DNA of 64,000 nt from Diphasiastrum complanatum (Eukaryota > Streptophyta > Lycopodiopsida > Lycopodiales > Lycopodiaceae): assembly GCA_029204225.1 (NCBI GenBank), contig CM055100.1, forward strand, positions 60,528,560 through 60,592,559, written 5' to 3'. Positions 48,101-56,041 of the stretch are shown here, one piece after another. A model generated the notes under the pieces. That model was given only the letters and a program-made list of their open reading frames with translations, ran no database searches and was not told the DNA's origin. The translations under genes were made by a program, and so were the position numbers. Numbering within the stretch: the first letter of the stretch is position 1; every line of letters starts with the position of its first letter.

Positions 48101-51100
48101 CCTTGCAAGTATAAAAGGGAAGGAGATCTCAATTACCATTCATTCTATTAACCTAGGAGAAGGTGGATGGTGGTGCGCATGTGCATAGCCAGGGTGAGAG
48201 CTAGCCAAGAGTAGGAGATGGCCGAAGGTGTATGGGACATCATAAGCACTAAAGGTCGGATCTTGCTTGATTTTGAGTCTTAGGCCTAAGGCACGTAGGG
48301 TGGATCTGGATTGGATCCTACGGCATAGTGGATTGTTAGAGTTCGGTTTCTTGTGTTGGCTAGCACCTGGCAGTTTCCAATTATGGAGTAAATAGCAGCT
48401 TAGTAGGATAGGACATGGAGGTACTTGTATGGTGGGCAAATGTGAGAAAAGCGGCTTGGATGTTCAAAAATCCAACGGGCTATCACGTGACACATGAAAT
48501 ATGAAGCAATAGGGAGTGTAGTGAGTCTTGATAAAGGGAAATTTGGGATGTACATAAAGTGTAATGTGGAGCACAATAGGCATGAGACGCATGTGAAGGT
48601 GAGGTTCTTTGATTGACCCAACAAGAAATGTAGGGTAGGATTGGTCAAAGAGGGTGGTGGGGGAAACAATGAAATTAGAGATGTGTAGAATAATGGACAA
48701 GGACCCCGCATAAGATAGTCAAGTACGATATGTCCCCCATTGAGTAGATGGAAAGTGAGATGAGGAAAATGATTTGAGAAGACCATTATAGATGATAAGC
48801 TCATGAGACTCATCCAGGTACACTAAATGCTTGCCATAGAATCTTATAGGACTATCCCTATTTTCAGATGCTCTCTAAATACCAATCTTCTATATGTGAG
48901 TGTAAGGATACATAGAGCATCTGTCTCCACATCATGCATGGCAATTTGATGCAATGTCCGGACATTGAAGTGAGAATTGGTCTTTTGCGAGTAAATTTTT
49001 GTGAGTTTAGCAACTTTCTAATCATGAAAATTGCTCATCATCACAATCACTACACTAAAAGTCTACACAAGTACACAATGGCTTGCCATTGATTGAGACA
49101 TGGTATTCCTTTCCCTCTACCACAGTATCAAAATTAAAAATCAAGAAAGTTTGCTCATAACAGTGTTGCAAGCCAATAATCGGCCGATTTGTCTAGGTTC
49201 GAACCGGCTAGCTGGGTTCGAATCGGTAAACAATTGAAACTGGTTCCCGGTTTGAACCGGTTCCGAACGGTGCAATGGTTCAAACCAAGTTGCAGCGAAA
49301 TGCATTTTGTTGGGTTCGCATTTCGTGAACCGCGACTCTCTGAAACGTTTCTTTTGTTTTTTTTAAATTGGAAAAATAGCTTATGGCTGAAATTTTTTTA
49401 GGGGATCAATGGTCAAACCAGCGTTTTGCATCTCAGAAGTGCAATAGATAGGGCACAGACAGATCTTATTTTCAGTAGCTATTTGGTTGTTATTTGCTCT
49501 AGTTCTCAATAAATGTTAATCCTACAGTTTGGGCTATCAACTCTATGGATGATCACCTCTTTTGCAATCATTTCACAAGAGATGTGAGTGCAATGTGCAT
49601 ACAGTTGGGGGCCTAAATATTGGGCCCTTATCAATGCGCATTTGGACCCCCATTTTTATCTTGGGGGGGTGTAGGGGGGGGGCAGTGCCCCCCCTGCTAC
49701 TGTGGCCGGGGGGGGCCGGGGGGGCCTGGCGGGGGGATTGGGGGGCAACCCCCCCCCGAAGCAAAAAGTGAGGTACAATTGCTCTACAATTCTTTGTCTC
49801 TGTCCCACTGGAACCATCTCTGATCGTAACAAACAGGCTAGAGGTTAGTTTTGAATTTTTATCCATGATAGACCCCAACATGGATTAATGCACCTAAACT
49901 TGACCGAATTGTATCATAAATGCTCGGCAACATACATAAAAATAATGGCCTTAATTAAAGCTTTCATCTGATACCCATATTGCCCACAAAAAAAGAAAAA
50001 CACGTTTCTGAGCGTTTCTACCAGAAATCCGAAATGCGTTTCTGGACCGCGTTTCGGAATCAGTGTGCAACTATGGGTCCAACCACGGTAGGTGGTTTGA
50101 ACCGCGCTTCGATGCAACTATTGTCACTCTATTGTCAAAGTTTACAGCCGCTTAATGGAGTGGATATAGAAGGTTTCTACACTTTTTGATTATCGCTGCT
50201 CTAAAAAACTTGCTGGCGCAGAAACATGTCTATGTTGAATTGACAGGCTTAGAGCATGGCCTAAGTAAGGCTCATCGCTAGCAGGAAGATTCAGAACCAA
50301 AAACTAATCTGGAGTATACTTGCATATGTCAGCATCCATGAGGCATTGTATGCTAACGCTCTCACAGATTTTGGAGAATTTTTCTCAGTTGAACATTTAA
50401 ATCCACCAACAGCGTCATCCTTATATCCTTGTATCTTTGTTGATTATCAATGTAACTTATCCAGTGGGTGGGGACACGTCTGGAGTCTGCTTCTATGGCC
50501 CCTGATGCATGTCCATGTGTGCAGTGTACAATATTTGGCCAGTGAGAGATCAAAGATATGCACAATGTGACAAGCAGCCAAATTTCTCACGGGTTGTTGA
50601 GCAGGAATTTTCCTGCCTATTCTAACAAAACTTAGTTTCTATTGTCTAACAACCAAAAAAATTCCACTGTCAACCATGAGAGATTCATTATTCTTTTATT
50701 TTCTATCACTTCATTTCACTTTTCAAGAGACTGTAGAAAGTTGGGTGCCAGAACTAGTAGATTCAGTTCCAGCAATACCTGCTAGCTAGGAAAATTGAAA
50801 ATTGGAACCTTTTTCCTTCAACAAGTTTGAGACTCAAGAAACACCAACAGATGTTCTTGCATGTGATCCATGTCAAAGTCCAAGAGTATATTCAGTAAAA
50901 TTTTCAGTATTCTACAATCTTACAAAGCAGGAGCCACCAAGCTGTTCTCCCAATTCTGAATCAGGATCCCAATTCTCAACTGGTCTAGTCAAAGTTCAAT
51001 CCAATTCAGAATCAGAACCTAGCATTTAGAATAAAAAAGAATCGGCGGGAAGAAAATAGTCTACATTTTTGCATTTCATCCTATGTCTGATTTCGTGCAT

Positions 51101-52055
51101 TTTCAACCCTGCTCCTCCAGTCCTTTCCTGTTTGGATTGTGTAAATTACTATTCAGTCCTAAAATGACTAGCAATTGATTTGAGTTATCTGCCCTCAAAA
51201 GGACTGCTGGACGCATGAATAAGGTTTATTGTGATAAAACTTGCTTAAAAGAATGCATGCTGAATCCTAAGACATCTAAGAAGTGATAGACTACACTCAC
51301 ATTTTTAAAAGCACGCAAGCCATGGAATTCGCAGTAGCCCGCTACATGACGGAAGCAGAAAGGGCCATTATCAGGCCACTCTTGTGGATGATTCTTAAGC
51401 CAGTTTTCGATTAAATCCCACGACAACTGCTACAAACCAAAACCCCTCAATTAGCAAATGAAATGCACCAACAAACAAAGCCCTGAATGCTCTTGGACCG
51501 TAACTGGAGTTCTAAAGGGGCAGGCCTGCTTTTCAATACATCTTGAATTGTGTAAATTCTCTCCACTACAGGAACAAATTCCATTGTATTTCAGGCAGGA
51601 AGCAAAAGCGAACCAATGGAACACTTTACCTTATTCTCGGCTATCCCTAATTCAATACAACCCCCAGGATTGTCCACTGGGTGATAAGGATTCCTCACAA
51701 ACTCTTGCCAGCCGACGTAATAAGAAGACCAAGTTCCAACACTGGCTATGGCCAGTGCCCTTGCTGAGATATAAGCCGCATCTGCTTCTGCGTTTGCGAG
51801 GGCTTGATCGTTACCTGCTAGGGTTTGATCGTTCCTTGCTAGGATTTGATCGTTTCTGCTAGAGTTTTGATCAGGAGCGGCATCGGGGCTGGCACTGGCT
51901 CGCCATTTGCCGCGCAGGAGCTGCAAGGCGTAGAATAGGGCGCAGGGCAGGATGGTACCCAGGACCAGGCCTCCCGGCCCTTGGAAGACTGCCTGCAGTG
52001 GCACGATCAACCTCATAGCTGCCTTTCCCACCTCTCCACTGCCCTCTTCCGCCAC
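32280..52055 (-). CDS. ACC-synthase-like PLP aminotransferase, ACS10/ACS12 type (4 exons)
   Basis: Predicted 516-aa fold-type I PLP enzyme, spliced from 52055-51630, 51426-51301, 45068-44908 and 33117-32280; the exon total of 1,551 nt is an exact codon multiple. Residues 14-49 (MRLIVPLQ...CALFYALQLL) form the N-terminal hydrophobic segment I associate with ACS10/ACS12. Core motifs are intact: GIAENKLSWDL at the exon 1-2 join, PYYPGFDRD (235-242), PSNPVG (N293), CDEVYAGS (D321, Y324), YGLSKDLGLAGFRVG (PLP lysine K359), and EPGWFRLCF (carboxylate-binding R493). Arabidopsis ACS10/12 are reported as aminotransferases without ACC synthase activity; this protein keeps the YYPGFDRD box of true ACS, so activity is open. 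It may be membrane-anchored (inference). Introns are 203, 6,232 and 11,790 bp. No stop or shift is seen. Confidence 0.93.
34660..34885 (+). repeat. TGCCCTA-type minisatellite
   Basis: Short degenerate repeats of TGCCCT(A/T)(C/T)C-like units. All three plus frames stay open here because the repeat lacks stops; the proline/leucine/cysteine-rich translations are not proteins. It lies in intron 3. Confidence 0.8.
35411..35567 (+). repeat. Family X LTR segment in intron 3
   Basis: This matches 16573-16715 in reverse orientation, sharing ATGTTACTCACATA and CAGATATGTTATT-type blocks. Because 16573-16715 lies inside the minus-strand LTR starting at 17062, this is a plus-oriented copy of the same LTR family. 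Its ends are not resolved; surrounding sequence from about 34950 to 37030 may belong to it. Confidence 0.65.
37252..37561 (+). mobile_element. MITE-like element, copy 1 (intron 3)
   Basis: It has perfect 9-bp inverted ends, CATAGTTGC and GCAACTATG. The interior shares GTGGGCAATA(C/T)GGGTATC, ATCAAGGGCA and TTAGGGCAAAAA with copy 2 at 43955 and, inverted, with copy 3 near 49940. GCGTTTCT motifs repeat near both ends. There is no coding capacity. Confidence 0.7.
38234..38743 (-). mobile_element. Copia 5' LTR with primer-binding site (intron 3)
   Basis: The minus-strand LTR runs from TGTTACG (38743) to TTACA (38251), 493 bp, then one base and TGGTATTAGAGC (38249-38238), a one-base variant of the usual primer site. 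It is homologous to 7545-8012. No recognisable gag follows on the internal side. Confidence 0.78.
39056..39504 (-). mobile_element. Copia G 3' LTR (minus)
   Basis: 449 bp, starting TGTTAGAAATAAATGAC at 39504 right after the purine tract TTTAAGGAGGG and ending CCTACA at 39056. It is homologous to the LTR at 42313-42760, which lies in the opposite orientation. Confidence 0.88.
39575..42312 (-). pseudogene. Copia G pol remnant (intron 3)
   Basis: On the minus strand, GAG-pre-integrase ELWHARFGHLNFANL lies at about 42275. The integrase core (42194-41601) has FIDDFSRFTW, LRTDRGGEY and QQNGVAERKNRT, a full DDE set. RT (41036-40332) has KARLVAKGYAQQTGIDYEETF and catalytic LYVDDIIIT. RNase H (40144-39587) has SDSDWGGDQDTRRSTSG and ADLFTKALPR. 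One frameshift lies near 41690, with stops near 40330, 40190 and 39847. It is the least decayed copia here. It is transcribed in the same direction as the host gene. Gag and protease are cut off at 42313. Confidence 0.93.
42313..42772 (+). mobile_element. Copia 5' LTR in opposite orientation, with primer-binding site
   Basis: 448-bp LTR (42313-42760), TGTTAGAAATAATAAATG to CCTACA, followed by TGGTATCAAAGC (42761-42772). It is the same family as the 39056-39504 LTR but inverted relative to it. It sits inside the GAG-pre-integrase region of copia G, so it is a separate insertion or an inversion breakpoint. Confidence 0.88.
42773..43530 (+). mobile_element. Copia leader with TTTGCAGGAGGGCGCC repeats
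   Basis: Downstream of the plus-strand LTR, blocks such as GCTGATTTT, GTGAAGATCCG and TTGCAGGAGGGCGCC recur at about 42850-42920, 42965-43000, 43090-43115 and 43155-43230. No gag start is seen, and no second plus-strand LTR was found, so the element is truncated on this side. Confidence 0.65.
43955..44261 (+). mobile_element. MITE-like element, copy 2 (intron 3)
   Basis: Flanked by the perfect 10-mer CCTTGAGGGT at 43955-43964 and 44252-44261, consistent with a 9-10-bp target duplication as in Mutator-like insertions. The interior is homologous to copy 1 (37252-37561): GTGGGCAATATGGGTATC, ATCAAGGGCATTGCA and a run of TTTTAGGGCAAAAA. No coding. Confidence 0.72.
44908..45068 (-). CDS. Aminotransferase exon 3
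   Basis: 161 bp, ALAIFMGEVMGGRVAF through FLVPSPYYP plus two bases of the next glycine (phase 2). Acceptor CCATAG|GCT, donor CCAGG|GTAAATT. The split glycine is completed by the first base of exon 4, restoring YYPGFDRD. It lies isolated in retrotransposon-rich DNA and is easily missed. Confidence 0.93.
45400..45840 (+). pseudogene. Chromodomain gypsy remnant H1 (intron 2)
   Basis: An integrase zinc-domain block with LVKRNFTWPKLQDRVEVY is at about 45430-45500. A partial integrase core (VDKLTKMAQFIPSKM-like) runs to about 45605. After an internal deletion comes a C-terminal chromodomain, VIEYLVRWKGSSNNEDTWE, at 45704-45760, then a stop at about 45809. Chromodomains target such elements to marked chromatin. 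RT is absent. Confidence 0.88.
45841..46260 (+). mobile_element. LTR-like sequence after H1
   Basis: It follows the H1 chromodomain and is homologous to 47955-48380, which follows H2. Shared blocks include GGGACCCAACCCCTTG and GGAAGGAGATCTCAATTACC. The second copy has TATAAAAGGG, a likely LTR TATA box. The exact LTR ends are not clear. Confidence 0.65.
46940..47954 (+). pseudogene. Chromodomain gypsy remnant H2 (intron 2)
   Basis: Integrase from IPKRKWESNAEDFIVGLPQ (about 46953) through VVVDKLTKMAQFIPTKMIV to HPESDGETEWTNQ (about 47240). The tail has GPFGIVRSSNQNAYQLDL and HPIFHISRLQ (about 47636-47730), then a chromodomain EYLVCEKGNSNDEDIW at about 47838, in which the aromatic WK is changed. 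Stops and shifts are frequent. The piece at 46260-46940 is probably more of the same element but is not readable as a domain. Confidence 0.88.
47955..48390 (+). mobile_element. LTR-like sequence after H2
   Basis: Homologue of 45841-46260. It contains TATAAAAGGGAAGGAGATCTC at about 48111. Orientation follows H2. The outer end is approximate. Confidence 0.65.
49140..49330. repeat. Palindrome-rich GGTTCGAACCGG segment
   Basis: Repeated palindromic variants of GGTTCGAACCGG lie between about 49198 and 49272. This looks like the end of an inverted-repeat element in intron 2, possibly connected to the MITE-like copy at 49900. Confidence 0.5.
49652..49763. repeat. G-run/C-run hairpin region
   Basis: Runs of 7-9 G alternate with runs of 7-9 C (for example GGGGGGCAGTGCCCCCCC at about 49676, and GGGGGGCAACCCCCCCC near 49740). 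The plus strand could form G-quadruplexes, and both strands could form GC hairpins. It is not coding, although frames stay open as glycine/proline runs. Confidence 0.8.
49900..50075 (-). mobile_element. MITE-like element, copy 3 (intron 2)
   Basis: An inverted relative of copies 1 and 2. The end GCAACTATG at 50067-50075 matches the copy 1 terminus, and GATACCCATATTGCCCACAA at about 49970 is the reverse of their shared core. GCGTTTCT motifs repeat at 50003-50055. The left boundary is unclear. Confidence 0.65.
51301..51426 (-). CDS. Aminotransferase exon 2
   Basis: 42 codons, LSWDLIENWL through FHGLRAFKN, phase 0 at both ends. Donor AAAAAT|GTGAGTG at 51300. It corresponds to the conserved Asn/Lys-Leu-Ser and YxxxHGL blocks of ACC synthases (here YCEFHGL). 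Confidence 0.93.
51427..51629 (-). other. Intron 1 (203 bp)
   Basis: Donor GTAAAG. The acceptor is a tandem NAGNAG, TAGCAG. Using the second AG gives AENKLSWDL, which matches the family. Using the first adds one glutamine. Confidence 0.88.
51630..52055 (-). CDS. Aminotransferase exon 1
   Basis: 142 codons from ATG at 52055. The frame opens MAEEGSGEV; a second ATG at codon 14 would give MRLIVPLQ, so either could start. Residues 28-47 are hydrophobic. At about 60-85 an imperfect 7-residue repeat (RNDQILA, RNDQTLA, GNDQALA) comes from a GATCGTT-based 21-bp DNA repeat and probably varies in length. The exon ends after AENK at AAG|GTAAAG, phase 0. Confidence 0.92.
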
Positions 52056-52150
52056 ACTTCACCACTTCGCATCCTCCATCAAGCCCCGCTGAGCCTTAAA
52101 GGCACTGCCCTGGGGCCAAATGGGTTTTGGCCCCAACCAGTGTTTGGGCG

Positions 52151-52158
52151 CCACGTGG
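52151..52158. promoter_or_regulatory. G-box / ABRE-like motif
   Basis: The palindrome CCACGTGG in a GC-rich block, 96 bp upstream of the aminotransferase ATG. ACGT cores are bound by bZIP and bHLH factors. The position suits a 5' UTR or proximal promoter. A second ACACGTGGC lies at 52411-52419. Confidence 0.5.
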
Positions 52159-52299
52159 CACAGGGCCCGCGCCCGCCAAAATGAACTATATTGCGAGCGA
52201 GCACCAGGGCTGGCGCCGGGCAGCACAAGCGACGCCAAGGTGGGGCACCAGGTAGCCCCAAGGTGTGGGCGCCGGGGAGGGAGCAAGCGGCACCGGGCA

Positions 52300-52590
52300 G
52301 TGCACACCCAAGCACACACACACACACATGAGATGATTGTTCAGTTTGCATATATATGCCCTCTCAAAAATTTCATAGAAACACTTATGGGATATATTTT
52401 GGCTACCAGGACACGTGGCGCCCAGGCATCCAAAAAAAACAATGTGTGGTTGTGGTGAAGCTGGGGCCAAAATGGGGCAGTGCTCTGAAGATGCAGCTCC
52501 CCACCCCCCCCCCCCCCCCCCCTCCCTCTCTTACTCTCTCTCAGCCCAGCCACAAAAGAGGTCCTTTTTGGCAGCCCCACTATATATAGA
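52300..52590. repeat. CA tract, C homopolymer and TATATATA upstream of the aminotransferase gene
   Basis: An ACACACAC tract lies at about 52311-52327, a long C run at about 52500-52522, then CT-rich sequence, and TATATATA at about 52580-52588. The last could serve as the TATA box for the minus-strand gene, giving a 5' leader of roughly 500 bp; this is a guess. The C run probably differs between individuals. Confidence 0.55.
52411..52419. promoter_or_regulatory. ABRE-like motif ACACGTGGC
   Basis: This is the classic ABA-response form of the ACGT core, about 360 bp upstream of the aminotransferase ATG. Paired with 52151 it satisfies the two-element arrangement often needed for ABA response. 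Function is inferred only. Confidence 0.45.
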
Positions 52591-53126
52591 GAGGGTCATG
52601 TAGGCATGTAGGGGGCTTAAGGGGTTAAAAATTTTACAAGGTAAAAAATTTTGTAGACCACGTGTTTCCATGAGGGCACAACACATGTTTCTAAATTTTA
52701 ATGCACTCTACCGGCCGGTCTGGCTGGACTGTCCAGTAGCATTCAATGTGAACTAGCCTTCTGCCTTCTCCTCCCTTGTTGCTCATTTGAGTCTTCTCGG
52801 GCCTTCTCCTCATTCGCCATAGTTGCTCTTTCTCACAACTCACATTGATGGTGTTGTTCGCCAAGAGAAAGACGTTGCTTCGTTTTGTACACGTGTATGG
52901 TGCTACAAGTGTGCAAAGAACCGATGTAGCAAGGTCTTGCATTTTGGTGCCAAATAGCCAGGGGGTATAAGTGGTCGGAAAGTGGAATTTTTGGTGCTGC
53001 TAGTAAATTTTCTCAGGCTACCTCTAGAGGCAAGCTATGTCCAAAGGTAAGACTTTTCAAGCCTCCTACCTCCATTGGCCTCATGAGCCTACCTTCGGAG
53101 GCAACAGAGAATATGTTGGGTATATG

Positions 53127-53158
<32 letters not shown>

Positions 53159-53298
53159 ATCCACTTTACCTCATCTTCTTTAGAGCCAACGAATGTAGCT
53201 AAATGGTACGGTATATTTTGAGGTCCAGCCACTTGGATCTTTCCCACATAGCATTCTTGCCACCCACTTTCAGTTGCTCATTTTTTAGGTGATGCTCA
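52591..53298. other. No gene recognised
   Basis: Contains a (CT) microsatellite at about 53127-53154. The flanks are plain sequence up to the start of the non-LTR reverse transcriptase homology. I saw no promoter-like feature on the plus strand. Confidence 0.45.
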
Positions 53299-53860
53299 TC
53301 TTTTAGCATTGGATAAAGCTTTTGGTGGTGTGCGTCCAGTTGTAGTGAGAGAATGTTTATACAAGTTGGTGGCAAGGGCACTCTGTTTCCAGTTTCGAGA
53401 AGCATTTCATGCTCATCTTTTTTCCATTTCAATTTGGGTGTGCTACTCCTGACGGTTGTGAGATAGTCGTTCATGCTTTATATGCTATTTTGGATATTCA
53501 TCCTGACTGGATAGTATTGCGAATTGATGTTGCTAATTTTTTTAATTCAGTTTCTCGGACGGCTATCTTTCAAGAACTTCGTGGTGCTCAAGATACACTT
53601 GCCATGCTCATTCCTTTTGTGTGGAGCTTCTATTCAAAAAATTCTCCTTTATACTTTAGTCATGCTTCTCGTGCTGGTGATGTTACCGTCATTTCTTCTA
53701 CTGAAGGAACTTGACAAGGGGATCCTTTGGCTGGTCCTCTCTTTGCTTTGGCACATTATCGTGCATTGCTTGCTACAGCTTCAGCTTTTCACTCCTGTCT
53801 ATTCCCCTCTATTGCGGATGATACTCACATTGTGGCCTGCAAGTGAAGTTATCCTTTTCT
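53299..53860 (+). pseudogene. Non-LTR-type reverse transcriptase, 5' part
   Basis: Blocks in order: FGGVRPVVVRECLYKLVARAL (about 53320), a shift at about 53425, FGCATPDGCEIVVHALYA (about 53430), VLRIDVANFFNSVSR (about 53515; the metal-binding D is kept), then EGT-stop-QGDPLAGPLFALAH (about 53705) and SIADDTHIV (about 53810), the ADD active site. GPASEVILF follows in another frame until gypsy F begins near 53850. The GGxRP, GGCE-like and RQGDPLGG-like blocks mark a LINE-like RT distinct from copia and gypsy. One stop and at least two shifts make it dead. Confidence 0.85.
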
Positions 53861-54162
53861 TGGAACAAACCCTCGCAGACTGGTATGCACTTGTATCTCA
53901 ATCAGATTTAGTTGCTCACAGAAGTGAGAGTTACTTCTCAAAAAAACTCAAAAACTCTTGAAAAAAGTGCATTTTTTGGGGGGTTTTTGGCAAAATTTTA
54001 GGATTTACTCTCACCAATTCTGATTGCTTTACATATAAGCTGAAAAGTCGAATTGGGTTGTTGGAAATTTGTGCAAGAAACAAACCCTTGCAGACTCGTA
54101 TGCACTTGTATTTCAGTTAGATTCAACTGCTCACCAAGCTGCGAGAGTTACTTCTCAAGGAC

Positions 54163-54367
54163 ACTCGTTTGAACAATGTTCCAAATGTGACCAAAATGGG
54201 AATCTGATTCATATTTTCCTCTCAGCGAAAGATATAGATCCGTAGAAATCTGGGTGAATGACAACTCGTTCAGTTCACCGATCCGACTAAGAGCATCTGC
54301 AACTTGATTAGAGCTGTCTCTTATGTAATGGATTTCATGATCGAATTCTTGCATCAATTTAGCCCAT
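54163..54367 (-). pseudogene. Gypsy RNase H fragment inside leader repeats
   Basis: A minus-strand open fragment reads LMQEFDHEIHYIRDSSNQVADALSR, the end of Ty3/gypsy RNase H, and continues into the linker before integrase (about 68 residues in all). Leader repeat sequence resumes directly on both sides. It must have arrived by a separate insertion, template switch or gene conversion. It is not a working protein. Confidence 0.88.
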
Positions 54368-55503
54368 CTTGAAAAAAGTGCATTTTTTTGGGGGTTTTTT
54401 GCAGAATTTTAGGATTTTCTGGGAACAAACCCTCGCAGACTGGTATGCACTTGAATCTCAGTCAGATTCAGCTGCTCACCAAGCTGCAAGAGTTACTTCC
54501 CAAGAAAACTCAAAAAATCTTGAAAAAAATGCATTTGTTTTGGGGTTTTTTTGCAAAATTTTAGGATTTTCTGGGAACAAACCCTTGCAGACTCGTATGC
54601 ACTTGTATCTCAGTTAGATTCAACTGCTCACTAAGCTGCGAGAGTTACTTTCCAGGGAAACTCAAAAATTTGCTATCTAAGAAGGTTCTAGGCCACTTTT
54701 TGCTCTTGGGAACCTTCACAGGGCACTTTTTTTGGGATCTAACTCTCACAAACTTCTCTATGTCCTTGTCTTAGTGAGATGGAACTTCAGAGAGCTCTGC
54801 GATGGTTAGTTTTGAGTTTTGAATTTTTCTTTTATTTTTACAAGGGATTTTTGAATTTTTATGGGTTTTTTCTCTGTTTTTTCAAAATCTATTGGGAAGT
54901 AACCTTCACAGGCTTCTATGCAGGTCTGGGACAGTACCTCGGAGCTGCTGCCAGTCATGCGAAGGTTAGTTCTTGCTGGTTTTGGAGAAATCAAAATCTA
55001 ATGGGATTTTGGCTCTCTTTTTCCCTCCAAAAACAGATTTTGAGCTTTTTTTTTCTAATTTTTATGGATTAACGAAAGGATTGGGTGCTTGGATCTAATC
55101 CTCCCACCCCACAATCTCTCCCTACAGTTGAAACAAACAAAAAAATCACGAAAAACGGCAAACACTAACACTACTCACACTATTGTACCCCTAAAATCCG
55201 ATTTTTTGGTGAAAATGAATGGTGAGAGAGAAGAAAAGAGAGAGGGAGAGAGAGGAAGAGATTAAGAAAACTATGCGGCGAAGCAAGTGTGTGGCGCTCC
55301 CCGACAACGGCGCCACTGTTGTGTCGTCAGTGTAGCATAGGGGTCCGTCGCTGGGAGCGCAACCTCGCCTTCACCTGCATAGCAAGAAGAGAGAGGGAGA
55401 GGAGAGAGAGGCGAAAGAGAGTGGAGAGAGGGAGAGAGAGAACGCCTAGGTTGAGAAAGGCTTTGGGGGCTCGAGCGCCTATCCAAAGCTATTCTATCCC
55501 AAC

Positions 55504-55504
<1 letters not shown>

Positions 55505-55576
<72 letters not shown>
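55505..55576. repeat. Long (GA)n microsatellite
   Basis: About 36 uninterrupted GA units inside the gypsy F LTR. On the complementary strand this yields spurious serine/leucine frames. A shorter GA-rich belt lies at 55384-55440. Confidence 0.97.
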
Positions 55577-55582
<6 letters not shown>

Positions 55583-56041
55583 AATCGAGAGAGTTTTATT
55601 AGAATGAGAATGGAAGACGATACAATACAAAAGAAATGGCTTCCTCTTATAGATTTTAGAGGTGAGCCTCTTTCACTCTCATTGGGCACTTCATTGGGGC
55701 AAGGATTCTAATCCAAGCCTTTAAAATAAACACAACTTAACTCTATTGGTGCTAAGAAAGCACAAGGGCACTCACATGATTCATGTGAGCTTTAAGTTGG
55801 ACCCTTTTAGCTTTTTTATTTGCAACTTAACTTAGGACCTCTAAAGTCATTTTAGAGTTTTAAGTCCCTAATCTCTTATTCCTAGGAATTGCAACTTGCT
55901 ACTTATGCTGGGTTGGGCTTACACGCGCAGGATGCCAATGCCCTCACACTTATTACCCTACTTACAATGTACTATGGCGGGGCCCACTAGGTAAGGCTTG
56001 GCCAACAGTATTTTAAGTGGTGGGACCCACTTGTTTATTAC

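Larger units (their letters stand above)
45069..51300 (-). other. Intron 2 (6,232 bp)
   Basis: Donor GTGAGT at 51300, acceptor CCATAG at 45069. It holds two chromodomain-gypsy remnants in plus orientation (opposite to the gene), a MITE-like repeat, a G/C-homopolymer-rich hairpin region and a GT microsatellite near 45293. 48400-49140 and 50120-51300 show nothing recognisable. Confidence 0.9.

Noticed and set aside
49198-49272. tRNA-like GGTTCGAA B-box motifs
   Set aside because: They are palindromic GGTTCGAACCGG variants without an A box or cloverleaf. No tRNA gene.
49562-49881. Glycine/proline-rich frames on both strands
   Set aside because: They arise from G and C runs in a non-coding intron repeat.
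52059-52470. Several open frames on both strands upstream of the aminotransferase gene
   Set aside because: GC-rich, stop-poor sequence with no family match. I treat it as promoter and 5' leader.
53199-53474. 91-codon minus-strand frame
   Set aside because: Antisense to the non-LTR reverse transcriptase start.
55271-55689. Serine/leucine-rich minus-strand frames
   Set aside because: They read through the (GA)n microsatellite of the gypsy F LTR.
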